A DNA stretch of 64,000 nt from CAIVVT01 sp963838205 (lineage in GTDB: Bacteria > Acidobacteriota > Terriglobia > Bryobacterales > Bryobacteraceae), in assembly GCA_963838205.1 (NCBI GenBank), contig CAWIQF010000014.1, positions 310,001 to 374,000 on the forward strand. Direction: 5' to 3'. This document shows, one piece after another, positions 16,585 to 24,303 of the stretch. The notes beneath the pieces were generated by a model. That model worked only from the letters and a program-made list of their open reading frames with translations, did no database searches and was not told the DNA's origin. How positions within the stretch are numbered: position 1 is the first letter of the stretch; each line of letters begins with the position of its first letter. A program made the position numbers and the translations under genes.

Positions 16585-17124
16585 ATGACTCAAGCCAAGC
16601 CACCGGCGCCGGCGCAAGCTCCGGCCCAATCGCCTCGCATCGATCCCCGCTACGCCCGTTTCCAGCTCTCGGTGCGCCCGTCGGCGATCCACCGCTGGGG
16701 CGTCTATGCGGAGCAGTTCATTCCGCGCGGGCGCAAGATCATCGAGTACACCGGCGAGCGCTGCAGCCGCCGCGAGACGGCCCGGCGCGCCGAACGGCCG
16801 CTGAACTACATGTTCACCCTGGACAGCTACTGGGCGCTGGACGGCAGCGTCGGCGGCAGCGGAGCCGAGTACATCAACCATTGCTGCGATCCCAACATCC
16901 ACGCCTGGATCTGCAAGGGTCATATTCTCTACATGGCCGCGCGCGACATTCAACCGGGCGAGGAATTGACGATCGATTACCACTTCGAGCCGGAAGTCGA
17001 AAAAGTGGTGTGCCGCTGCGGCGCCGCGCAGTGCCGCGGCACCATCAATCTCAGACCGGCGCCGAAATCGCGGCGGGAGCGGCCGCAAGCCGGAACCCCC
17101 GCGCCGCGCAACGGGCCGGCGTGA
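16585..17124 (+). CDS. SET-domain protein lysine methyltransferase-like protein with post-SET cysteines
   Basis: A 179-residue protein, almost entirely one SET domain. The SAM-binding start is HRWGVYAEQFIPRGRKIIEYTGE, the pseudoknot motif is EYINHCCDPNIHAW (the N-H-x-x-x-P-N signature), and GEELTIDYHF carries the catalytic-site Tyr. It ends with a post-SET-like CRCGAAQCRG (C-x-C-x4-C), which in eukaryotic enzymes completes a zinc site with a Cys of the core. Bacterial SET proteins of this type are known to methylate ribosomal, chromatin-like or host proteins, but targets are rarely established. The N-terminal 20 residues are a Pro/Ala/Gln tail. It stands between mdh and a LuxR-type regulator, with 136 bases from mdh. 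Confidence 0.87.
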   Translation: MTQAKPPAPAQAPAQSPRIDPRYARFQLSVRPSAIHRWGVYAEQFIPRGRKIIEYTGERCSRRETARRAERPLNYMFTLDSYWALDGSVGGSGAEYINHCCDPNIHAWICKGHILYMAARDIQPGEELTIDYHFEPEVEKVVCRCGAAQCRGTINLRPAPKSRRERPQAGTPAPRNGPA

Positions 17125-17451
17125 AGAAGTTGCCGATTCGCACAGCTTGACGGTGAGAGAATTCCCCCGGCCTCGCCACTTCTAGTTCAGATTAGCCAAA
17201 ACGGATGAATCGGGAGGGTCCACTCCAGAGTTCAATCCATTGAAGGCGAACTCCCGCGTTCGCTGCGCCGGTACCCCCGCGACCTCACCTGCGGGCTACT
17301 TCTTCTCCGGCCGGCGCGGCGAAGCGGGTGGGGTCGGAACCTCCAAGTCCCGAGTGAAGACGATACCCGGATGCGTGGCGCGTGCACATCGAAGACCCGC
17401 GAAGTCAACCTGTGTCCCGCCGCGCCGGAGGTGGAAAGGAACAGTGGTCTG
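17125..17451. other. spacer between the SET-domain gene and the LuxR-type gene
   Basis: These 327 bases show no gene with coding character. The region just after the SET gene is less GC-rich (about 17150-17230) and may carry the promoter for the regulator, but no convincing -35/-10 pair was found. An extended in-frame start for the regulator at 17371 exists but lacks family similarity. Confidence 0.4.
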
Positions 17452-18177
17452 ATGCTCACGGCAATGCACCGCGTCCAGCCGTGCCAGGTTGGGCTGTGCG
17501 ACATGCAACCGGTCACGGCGGAGGGAGTGCGCGCCATCCTGCAAGGCGATCCGGCGCTGGAATGGCGCTGGAGCGCTTTCAGCCTCGACGAGATGCGGGA
17601 GGCGCAGGCCGGGGCTCCGGCCGATGTTGTGCTGGTCGACCGCTCGTTCGGTTCGCTGGCCGTCACGGAGTGGTTGAACGCGCTCAGCCGCGCGCCGGCG
17701 CGGCCCCAGGTGGCGGTCTGGAGCACGGTGATGAGCGTAGCCGAGGCGGAGCGGTTCATCTGCGCCGGCGCCGCGGGCGTACTGATGAGAACGGCGTTGC
17801 CGGCCGAGGTGCTGGAGTGCCTGCACCGGCTGGCGGCCGGCGGCATATGGGCGCACCCGTCCCTGTTCCCACGCGGCGTCGCGCGGGCGCAGCGGCGTGA
17901 ACCGGGGCTCACCGCGCGCGAGCAGGAGGTTTGCGAACTGGTCCGCCGGGGCTTCAGCAACCGCGAAGTGGCGGTCGATCTGGGCATCAGCCCGGGCACC
18001 GTCAAGATCCACCTCCAACACATCTTTGCCAAGGCCGGCGTGCGGGATCGCTCGGCACTGGTGGCGGCGTCGGCGGCGCTGCTTTCGGGTGGCCTGTGCG
18101 AGGCGGCCGCGGCCAGCGAGCCGCCGCGGGCCAACGGATCGTATGGCATCGCAAACTTCTCTCTGGCAAAGGCTTGA
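17452..18177 (+). CDS. LuxR/NarL-type response regulator with an atypical receiver
   Basis: A 241-residue protein from ATG 17452 (GGAAAGGA about 11 bases upstream). Residues 1-130 form a receiver-like domain: VGLCDMQPVTAEGVRAIL contains an acidic residue, PADVVLVDRSFG contains the expected phosphoacceptor Asp. But where NarL-type receivers have the conserved Lys (AGAxGYLLKDA) this protein has AGAAGVLMRTALPAE, so the signalling lysine is missing. Residues from about 150 form a LuxR-type helix-turn-helix: LTAREQEVCELVRRGFSNRE, then VAVDLGISPGTVKIHLQHIF. It probably binds DNA as a dimer. No histidine kinase gene is adjacent. It ends 26 bases before the exported TldD-like gene and could control it. 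Confidence 0.82.
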   Translation: MLTAMHRVQPCQVGLCDMQPVTAEGVRAILQGDPALEWRWSAFSLDEMREAQAGAPADVVLVDRSFGSLAVTEWLNALSRAPARPQVAVWSTVMSVAEAERFICAGAAGVLMRTALPAEVLECLHRLAAGGIWAHPSLFPRGVARAQRREPGLTAREQEVCELVRRGFSNREVAVDLGISPGTVKIHLQHIFAKAGVRDRSALVAASAALLSGGLCEAAAASEPPRANGSYGIANFSLAKA

Positions 18178-18203
18178 AGCCCTCACATGCTATCCTGTGA
18201 AGC

Positions 18204-19898
18204 GTGTTCTTGAGGGTTGCAAGGTTCGCTCTCGCCATCTGTCCGCTGCTCTCCGTTGTGTCCGCTCAATCGCCCCCGGCGGCGCCGCCGCTGATCGGCA
18301 TTCTGGACGCTGAACTGGCGCGCAACTTCGCGCTCCTGAGCAAGCAATCCGAGCCTCCGGTCTACTACATCGCTTATAGCGTGACGGCCGAGGAATCGGG
18401 CAGCATTTCGGCTTCTTTCGGCTCCATCGTGACCGATACCCGCTCGCGCCAGCGGCTCGGCGAGTGCAGCCTGCGCGTCGGCACTCCCGAGTTCGATAAC
18501 TTCCACGTCGTGGACGGCGACCGGCAGTCCTATACCAGCGCCACGTCGCTGCCCGAGGAGGACGATGCGGCGACGATTCGCGTGGACTTCTGGCGCCTGA
18601 CCGATGCCTCGCAGCGCATCGCCGTCCAGCGCTTCCAGCAGGTGCAGTCGGCCGTGAAGAACAAGCAGGCGCCCGCGCGTGCCACTGCCGATTTCAGCGT
18701 CGAACCGCCGCGCACGGCCGTGTTGGCCGTTCCGGCGCTGAAGGTGAACGCCGAGGAGTGGAAAACCAGGCTGCGCCGGCTGTCCCTGTTGAGCCGCGAC
18801 GCGCCCGCCGCGATCAACTCCTCGCTCACGCTCTCCTGGCGCCGCGAAATCAAGACCCTGGTCAACTCCGAAGGAACGCGCCTGCAACACGGCCGCACCT
18901 TCGCCATGCTCAGCATCGTCGCCCGCGGCAAGGCCGCCGATGGCGAGGACCTGGTCGCCCTGGAGAGCTTCGACGCCGAGGATCCTTCGCGCCTGCCCAA
19001 GGACGATGTGCTGCGCGCCGCCTTCCAGAAGGCCCTGGCCTCGCTCGAGAAACTGCGCAACGCCCCGCAGGCCGACCCGTTCGTCGGCCCGGCGATTCTC
19101 TCCGGCGGCGCCGCCGGCGTCTTCTTTCACGAGATCTTCGGTCACCGCATCGAAGGCCATCGCCAATCCGACCTGCAGGAAGGCCAGACGTTTTCCAACA
19201 GCGTCGGCAAGAGCGTTCTGCCGGATTTCCTCAGCGTCATCTTCGACCCGACGCTGCACAACACCGCCGGCGCGGATCTCAACGGCTGGTACAGCTTCGA
19301 CGACGAAGGAGTTCCAGCGCGCCGCGTGACGGTCGTCGAGAACGGCATTCTCAAGACGTTCCTGCTTTCCCGGACCCCCGCGCCGGGCTTCGATCATTCC
19401 AACGGTCACGGCCGCAAACAGCCCGGCCTGGAAGCGCTCTCGCGGCAATCCAACCTGCTCGTGATTCCCTCGAAGACGGTTAAGGAAGCCGAGCTGCGCC
19501 GGATGCTGATCGACGAAGTGAAGCGCCAGGGCAAGAGCTACGGCCTGTACTTCGATGTCGTCGTCGGCGGCTATACCCAAACCCGCCGCGACAGCCTGCA
19601 ATCGTTCACCGTGATTCCGCTGGTCGTGTATCGCGTCTATGCCGACGGCCGGCCGGACGAGCTGGTGCGCGGGGCCGATATCGTCGGCACGCCGCTGGCC
19701 AGCTTCGCGCGCATCATCGCCGTCTCCGATAAGCCCGCGGTCTTCAACGGCTACTGCGGCGCGGAGTCCGGCCAAGTGCCGGTTTCGGCGGTCTCGCCGG
19801 CGCTGCTGGTCACGGAAATCGAGATCCAGCGCAAGCACAACACGGGAGACCGCCCGCCCCTGCTGCCTCGGCCGACGGAAGGGAATGTAATGCCATGA
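18204..19898 (+). CDS. exported TldD-like metalloprotease with intact zinc site
   Basis: A 564-residue protein (GTG start) with a signal peptide, VFLRVARFALAICPLLSVVS then AQS. The mature protein is a TldD/PmbA-fold protein. It has the HExxxH zinc motif H309-E310-IFG-H314 (FFHEIFGHRIEG) and a late Cys, C518 in NGYCGAESGQVPVS, matching the third zinc ligand of E. coli TldD. Around it are the family blocks GWYSFDDEGVPARRVTVVENG, LSRQSNLLVIPS and the GGYTQTRRDSLQSF region. TldD-TldE normally works in the cytoplasm on modified peptides and toxins; this version should act outside. Its stop overlaps the next gene's ATG, and that gene encodes the inactive partner. Confidence 0.85.
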   Translation: MFLRVARFALAICPLLSVVSAQSPPAAPPLIGILDAELARNFALLSKQSEPPVYYIAYSVTAEESGSISASFGSIVTDTRSRQRLGECSLRVGTPEFDNFHVVDGDRQSYTSATSLPEEDDAATIRVDFWRLTDASQRIAVQRFQQVQSAVKNKQAPARATADFSVEPPRTAVLAVPALKVNAEEWKTRLRRLSLLSRDAPAAINSSLTLSWRREIKTLVNSEGTRLQHGRTFAMLSIVARGKAADGEDLVALESFDAEDPSRLPKDDVLRAAFQKALASLEKLRNAPQADPFVGPAILSGGAAGVFFHEIFGHRIEGHRQSDLQEGQTFSNSVGKSVLPDFLSVIFDPTLHNTAGADLNGWYSFDDEGVPARRVTVVENGILKTFLLSRTPAPGFDHSNGHGRKQPGLEALSRQSNLLVIPSKTVKEAELRRMLIDEVKRQGKSYGLYFDVVVGGYTQTRRDSLQSFTVIPLVVYRVYADGRPDELVRGADIVGTPLASFARIIAVSDKPAVFNGYCGAESGQVPVSAVSPALLVTEIEIQRKHNTGDRPPLLPRPTEGNVMP

Positions 19899-21697
19899 AA
19901 ACCCTTCTGCTGTTGCCGCTGCTGCTGCTCCCGGCGCCTTGGCTTCGGGCCGCGGAGCCGGTCGCCGCCCAGCCTGAGCGGCCGCCGGCGCGCGCCTCCG
20001 CCGATCCGTTCGAGCGCGATCCTTTGTTGCGCGCCATGCAGGACGAAGTCCGCCGCGCGCGGCTGCTGGTGGGCTTCGGCGTCGCGCCGTTTTTCGTCGA
20101 ACTCGGCGTGGATGACTCCGAGAGCGTGACACTGGCCGCCTTCTTCGGCGCCTCGCTGGCGCCGCAGCATTCCCACTTCCGCGTCCAGCGGCCGGAGGCG
20201 CGCGTGGGCGCGCCAGCCTTCGACAACACCGGCTACCTCGGCTCGGACGCCTTCTCCGGCACGCGCTTCGACTCCGACTTCATCCCCCTGGATAACGATC
20301 TGCTGAGCCTGCGCTCCGCCTTCTGGTTGGGCATTGACCGGGCCTACAAGACCGCCGTGGAGGCGCTCGGCAAGAAGCAGGCCGCCTTCAATTACTACGC
20401 CGCTCAGGACCGTCTGCCGGATTTCGAATCCGCGCCCAAGGTCAGCCTGGTGCGGGATCTGCGCGCTGTGCCCTTCGATGAGGCGTTGTGGACCCAGCGG
20501 GTGCGCGCTCTCTCGGCCGTGTTTCGGGAGCGCCCGGGAGTTCTTACCGCCGATTCGGAAATGACCTGGGGCTCCGGCGCGGTCTACTACTACAATTCCG
20601 AATCGACCGTCCTGCGCTTCCCCGACCGGCTGGCCATGCTCCGGCTGCGCGCCACCGCGGCGCTCGAGAAGGGCGGCGAGATTTATCACGGCGTGCAGTT
20701 CACCGCGCTCGATCCCGCCGGACTGCCGGGCGACGCCGAACTCCGGCGCGTCGCCGCCGAGACCGCCTCCCAACTCGATGCGCTCACCCGCGCGCCGCTG
20801 GGCGAGGCCTACACCGGCCCCGTGCTCGTCGAGGCCACCGCCGCCGCCCAGTTGTTCGCGGAGGTCTTCGGGCAGGAACTCGCGATCATCCGCACGCCGG
20901 TCGCCGAGCAGGGCCGCAACGTGCCCGTGCCGGAAAGCGGTCTGGCGAATCGGATCGGCTCACGCGTTCTGCCGGCCTGGATGAGCGTGCGCGACGATTC
21001 GACCCGCAAGGAGTGGAACGGCCACCCGCTGGCGGGCTTCTATGAAGCGGACCTCGAAGGCGTCGTGCCCACGCCGGTCACGCTGGTGGACAACGGCGTT
21101 CTGAAATCCTATCTGACCACCCGCCAGCCGGTAAAAGGCGGCGGCGGCTCCAATGGCCACGCGCGCCTGCCCGGACCCTTCGGCGCCCGCACCGCCCGTC
21201 CCGGCAATCTTTTCATCGAGGCCCGGGAGACCACTCCCGAGGCGCTCCTGAAACAGCGTCTCATCGACATGTTGAAGCAGCAGGGCAAGCCTTACGCCCT
21301 GCTGGTCCGGCGCATGGATTTCCCCTCCATCGCCTCGGGCGCCGCGGCCCGCGAGATGCTGCGGCGCGAGATGCGCTCGTCCGGCCTCAGACCCTACAGC
21401 GCGCCGCTGTTGCTGTATCGCGTCTACGCCGACGCGCATGAGGAGCTCGTGCGCGGGCTGCGCTTCCGCAATCTGTCGGTCCGCGCCTTCCGCGACATCC
21501 TGGCCGCCGGGGATGCTCCGGCAGTTTTCGATTACGTTGAGAACGGCGCTCCGATGGCGCTGACCGGCGCCGCGAATTTTATCGTCGGCTGCTCCGCGGT
21601 GGCGCCCGCCGTTCTGTTCGAGGAGCTGGAACTGGAGCCGCAGTCCGTCGAGAACGCCCGTCCGCCACTGGTGCCCTTTCCGCCCTTCGTAAAGTGA
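19895..21697 (+). CDS. exported TldE-like partner that has lost the zinc motif
   Basis: A 600-residue homologue of the preceding protein with a signal peptide (MKTLLLLPLLLLPAPWLRAA). It has the same order of blocks, including GFYEADLEGVVPTPVTLVDNG, a Gly-rich NGHARLPGPFGARTARPG segment and LLYRVYADAHEELVRGLRF. The position of HExxxH reads A322-E323-VFG-Q327 (LFAEVFGQEL), so both zinc histidines are gone while Glu remains; the late CGxxxGQ segment is absent too. This mirrors the cytoplasmic TldD (active)/TldE (inactive) heterodimer, and a similar complex is likely here outside the cytoplasm. The frame is intact and codon use is normal, so it is not a pseudogene. ATGA overlap upstream, and only 6 bases to lptFG. 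Confidence 0.82.
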   Translation: MKTLLLLPLLLLPAPWLRAAEPVAAQPERPPARASADPFERDPLLRAMQDEVRRARLLVGFGVAPFFVELGVDDSESVTLAAFFGASLAPQHSHFRVQRPEARVGAPAFDNTGYLGSDAFSGTRFDSDFIPLDNDLLSLRSAFWLGIDRAYKTAVEALGKKQAAFNYYAAQDRLPDFESAPKVSLVRDLRAVPFDEALWTQRVRALSAVFRERPGVLTADSEMTWGSGAVYYYNSESTVLRFPDRLAMLRLRATAALEKGGEIYHGVQFTALDPAGLPGDAELRRVAAETASQLDALTRAPLGEAYTGPVLVEATAAAQLFAEVFGQELAIIRTPVAEQGRNVPVPESGLANRIGSRVLPAWMSVRDDSTRKEWNGHPLAGFYEADLEGVVPTPVTLVDNGVLKSYLTTRQPVKGGGGSNGHARLPGPFGARTARPGNLFIEARETTPEALLKQRLIDMLKQQGKPYALLVRRMDFPSIASGAAAREMLRREMRSSGLRPYSAPLLLYRVYADAHEELVRGLRFRNLSVRAFRDILAAGDAPAVFDYVENGAPMALTGAANFIVGCSAVAPAVLFEELELEPQSVENARPPLVPFPPFVK

Positions 21698-21703
21698 AGC
21701 CCG

Positions 21704-24043
21704 ATGGCCCTCCTTTCCCGCACCATTCTGCTTGAAATCTCGACCAGCGCCGCTCTGGGTACGGCGCTTTTCCTGCTGATCATTTTCTTGCAGCAGGCCA
21801 GCCGCCTGTTCTCCATTCTGGTCAACAGCTCGGCTTCGGCCGGGATGGTCGGATACCTGTTCCTGCTGCTGATCCCGGCTTCCCTGCCCTACACCGTCCC
21901 ACTAGGCGTGCTGGCCGGCACGCTGATTGCCCTCAGCCGCATGACCAACGACGGCGAGATCATCGCCCTGCGCGCCTCCGGCGTCCCCAGCCGCCGCGTC
22001 GCCAGTCCGGTTGCGCTGTTCGCGCTGCTGGCCACCGCCCTCACCGGCTATTGCTCGATCAAGTTCACGCCCTGGTGCCAGGCCGAAGTGGTGCGGGTGA
22101 TCAACAAGGTTGGCCCCTCCCAGCTCACCGCCGAGATCATGCCGCGCGTCTTCGACGAGTCGTTCCCCAACACGATTCTCTACGTCAGCGACGTCCTGAC
22201 CGGAAGCCCCGTGCATTGGAAAGGCGTCTTCATCGCCGACACCACGCCGCCCGACCAACGCAAGAGCGCGGCCGTTGACCGCGGCGAAGGCCCCCGCGTC
22301 ACGCTCACCCGCGACGCCTTGGTCGCGCCCGACAATCGCGGCAACCGGCTCCAGCTCAGCATGAGCCACGAAAGCAGCTACGAGTCCGCGCCCGACGCTG
22401 CCACCTACTACCACGTCAATGCCCCGCGCGGCGAACTGGTGCTCGAAGCCCCGGACCGCGGGCCGCAGCGCAAAGCCGCCGTCAACGCCATGTCCACCAC
22501 CACGCTGGTGCACGAGGCGCGTAAGTCGGTCGAGGCCGCCATCGAACTGCATCGCCGGCTGGCCCTGCCGCTGGCCTGCCTGCTGCTCGCGCTCACCGGC
22601 GTGCCGCTCGGCGTTTCCTCCCGGAAGGGCGGCAAATCGGCCGCTTTTGCTATCACCGTCTTCCTCGCGTTCCTGTATTACACGGTGCTGCTCGGCTTGA
22701 TCGGCCTGGCCAAGGACGGCCGCATCAAGCCCGCCATCGCGGTCTGGACGCCCAACGCCATCTTCTTCGTTCTGGCCGTGGTTCTGCTCTCCCGCCTTGA
22801 ATTGCCCCAGGGCCGCGAGCGCTTCGGTGCGTTGCGCGCCCGGCTGCGGACGCTGTGGCCGCGCCTGCGCCGCCTCGTCTCGCGCGGGACGGAAGTCCCG
22901 GCCTGGGCCGCGGCCCCGCGGCGCACCCGCTTCTTCCTCCTGCCGCAGATCATCGACACCTACGTCCTGACTTCCTTCCTGTTCTACTTCACGGTCCTGC
23001 TGGGCGGGTTTGTCGTGCTCACCGAGGTCTTCAACTTCTTTGAACTACTGGCCGATGCCTTCCACAACGACATCCCCATGCGCGAGTTGCTGCAGTACCT
23101 GTTCTACCTCGCACCCAAGTTGATCTACGACACGGCCCCGGTCGGCGTTCTGGTGGCATCTCTGGTGACCTTCGGCATTCTGGCCAAGAACAACGAGATC
23201 ATCGCCCTCAAGGCCTGCGGCGTCAGCCTCTACCGGCTCGCGCTCCCGGTGCTGGTCATCACCCTGATGCTGAGCGGCGTGCTGTTCGTTTTCGACCACT
23301 CGGTCGTCACCCAGGCCAACATCATTCAGGACGGCCTGCGTAACAAGATTCGCGGCCACGCCGCGCAAACCTATCTCAACCCGGAACGCAAGTGGATCTG
23401 CGGCAACACAACGCACGATCTGCGAATTTTCTACTACAAGCATTTCGACCAGGACCAGGGCGTGCTCGGCGGTGTGCAGGTCTACGATATCGATGCCTCC
23501 TTCCCGCGCCTGGATCGCCACCTGCTGGCCGAGCGGGCCCATTGGGAGCCCACGCTCAACACCTGGGTTTTCGAGAACGGCTGGGTGCGCGAGTTCGGCA
23601 CGGAGAGCGACAAGTACCGCCCCTTCCCCGGCTCCGTGGCTACCTTCAAGGACATCGCGGAGCCGCCGAGCTGGTTTCGCAAAGAAGTCAAGACCTACAA
23701 ACAACTCACCTTCCCGCAGCTCCGCGACTATATCGCCGAGTTGCAGCGCAGCGGTTTCAATACCATCCCGCTGCAGGTGCAATACCACAAGAAATTCGCG
23801 GTGCCGCTGTTTGTTTTCGTCATGGCTCTGCTCTCGGTGCCGTTCGCCTTCATGACCGGCAGCCGCGGCGCTATGACCGGCGTCGGCGTCAGCCTGCTCA
23901 TCGCCGCCGCCTACTTCGGACTCAACTATTTGTTCGAACAATTGGGTGGCACCGGCCAGTTGCCCCCCGCCGTGGCCGCCTGGGCGCCGGACGGCATCTT
24001 CGCCCTCGCCGGCTTGTATCTGATGATGCAAATGCGGAGTTGA
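21704..24043 (+). CDS. fused LptF-LptG lipopolysaccharide export permease
   Basis: A 779-residue membrane protein containing two complete YjgP/YjgQ permease domains. The first (about 1-370) has SASAGMVGYLFLLLIPASLP, LIALSRMTNDGEIIALRASG and a periplasmic beta-jellyroll, then helices 4-6. The second (about 405-779) begins IDTYVLTSFLFYFTVLLGGF and has VTFGILAKNNEIIALKACGV, a jellyroll with HLLAERAHWEPTLNTWVFEN and the C-terminal helices. The repeated S/N-x-x-x-E-I-I-A-L coupling helix in both halves is the LptB contact. LptFG extracts lipopolysaccharide from the inner membrane with LptB2. LptF and LptG are usually separate proteins of about 360 residues. It is the third gene of the run with the TldD-like pair; its last codons are part of a 73-bp duplication. 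Confidence 0.9.
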   Translation: MALLSRTILLEISTSAALGTALFLLIIFLQQASRLFSILVNSSASAGMVGYLFLLLIPASLPYTVPLGVLAGTLIALSRMTNDGEIIALRASGVPSRRVASPVALFALLATALTGYCSIKFTPWCQAEVVRVINKVGPSQLTAEIMPRVFDESFPNTILYVSDVLTGSPVHWKGVFIADTTPPDQRKSAAVDRGEGPRVTLTRDALVAPDNRGNRLQLSMSHESSYESAPDAATYYHVNAPRGELVLEAPDRGPQRKAAVNAMSTTTLVHEARKSVEAAIELHRRLALPLACLLLALTGVPLGVSSRKGGKSAAFAITVFLAFLYYTVLLGLIGLAKDGRIKPAIAVWTPNAIFFVLAVVLLSRLELPQGRERFGALRARLRTLWPRLRRLVSRGTEVPAWAAAPRRTRFFLLPQIIDTYVLTSFLFYFTVLLGGFVVLTEVFNFFELLADAFHNDIPMRELLQYLFYLAPKLIYDTAPVGVLVASLVTFGILAKNNEIIALKACGVSLYRLALPVLVITLMLSGVLFVFDHSVVTQANIIQDGLRNKIRGHAAQTYLNPERKWICGNTTHDLRIFYYKHFDQDQGVLGGVQVYDIDASFPRLDRHLLAERAHWEPTLNTWVFENGWVREFGTESDKYRPFPGSVATFKDIAEPPSWFRKEVKTYKQLTFPQLRDYIAELQRSGFNTIPLQVQYHKKFAVPLFVFVMALLSVPFAFMTGSRGAMTGVGVSLLIAAAYFGLNYLFEQLGGTGQLPPAVAAWAPDGIFALAGLYLMMQMRS

Positions 24044-24070
24044 GGCCGTCATGAGCGCGCACACCGTCTG
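23998..24070. repeat. left copy of a 73-bp direct repeat (end of lptFG, start of the addB-like gene)
   Basis: Covers the last codons and stop of lptFG plus a copy of the beginning of the addB-like gene (ATGAGCGCGCACACCGTCTG). It matches 24231-24303 with about four differences. In this left copy the addB-like start leads into a short dead-end frame. Confidence 0.85.
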
Positions 24071-24230
24071 CGAAAAACCGGGGACTGACGTCTCTGTCCT
24101 AGGCGCGCACATTTCTCTCTATCCACGCCCCGAGTCTTCTGCGCCGTGTGGACACAGCCGTCTGTCCCCCGGTTTTCACTCCCGAGAGCTGTCTAGCCCC
24201 CGCATTTTCGCGCCCCGTCGAAAACGCACA
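24071..24230. repeat. dispersed hairpin element, copy A
   Basis: Begins with GAAAAACCGGGGACTGACG and has a near-complementary arm, CGTCTGTCCCCCGGTTTTCA, at 24159-24178, so the first 108 bases can fold on themselves. Much of it is found again in the opposite orientation at 34564-34697, including TCCTAGGCGCGCACA, CTCTATCCAC, GTGTGGAC and GTCGAAAACGC. It has the look of a REP/MITE-like element; no coding capacity. Confidence 0.75.
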
Positions 24231-24303
24231 CTTCGCTCTCGCCGGCTTGTATCTGATGATGCAAATGCGGAGTTGAGTCCTTCATGAGCGCGCACACCGT
24301 CTG
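24231..24303. repeat. right copy of the 73-bp direct repeat
   Basis: Repeats the end of lptFG (CTTGTATCTGATGATGCAAA) and carries the functional start of the addB-like gene at 24284. Together with 23998-24070 it brackets hairpin element A, giving a 233-bp offset between copies. Confidence 0.85.

Noticed and set aside
18183..20132. 649-codon minus-strand frame opposite the TldD-like pair
   Set aside because: Arg/Gly/Ala-rich composition and no motifs; the plus strand encodes clear conserved proteins with ATGA coupling.
19895..21697. Calling the second TldD-like gene a pseudogene because it lacks HExxxH
   Set aside because: The frame is intact, the signal peptide is present, it is translationally coupled, and loss of the zinc motif is the normal state of TldE-type partners.
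24051..24287. 78-codon plus-strand frame beginning with the duplicated addB-like start
   Set aside because: It is the decoy start copy running through the hairpin element; no conserved protein sequence after the first six residues.
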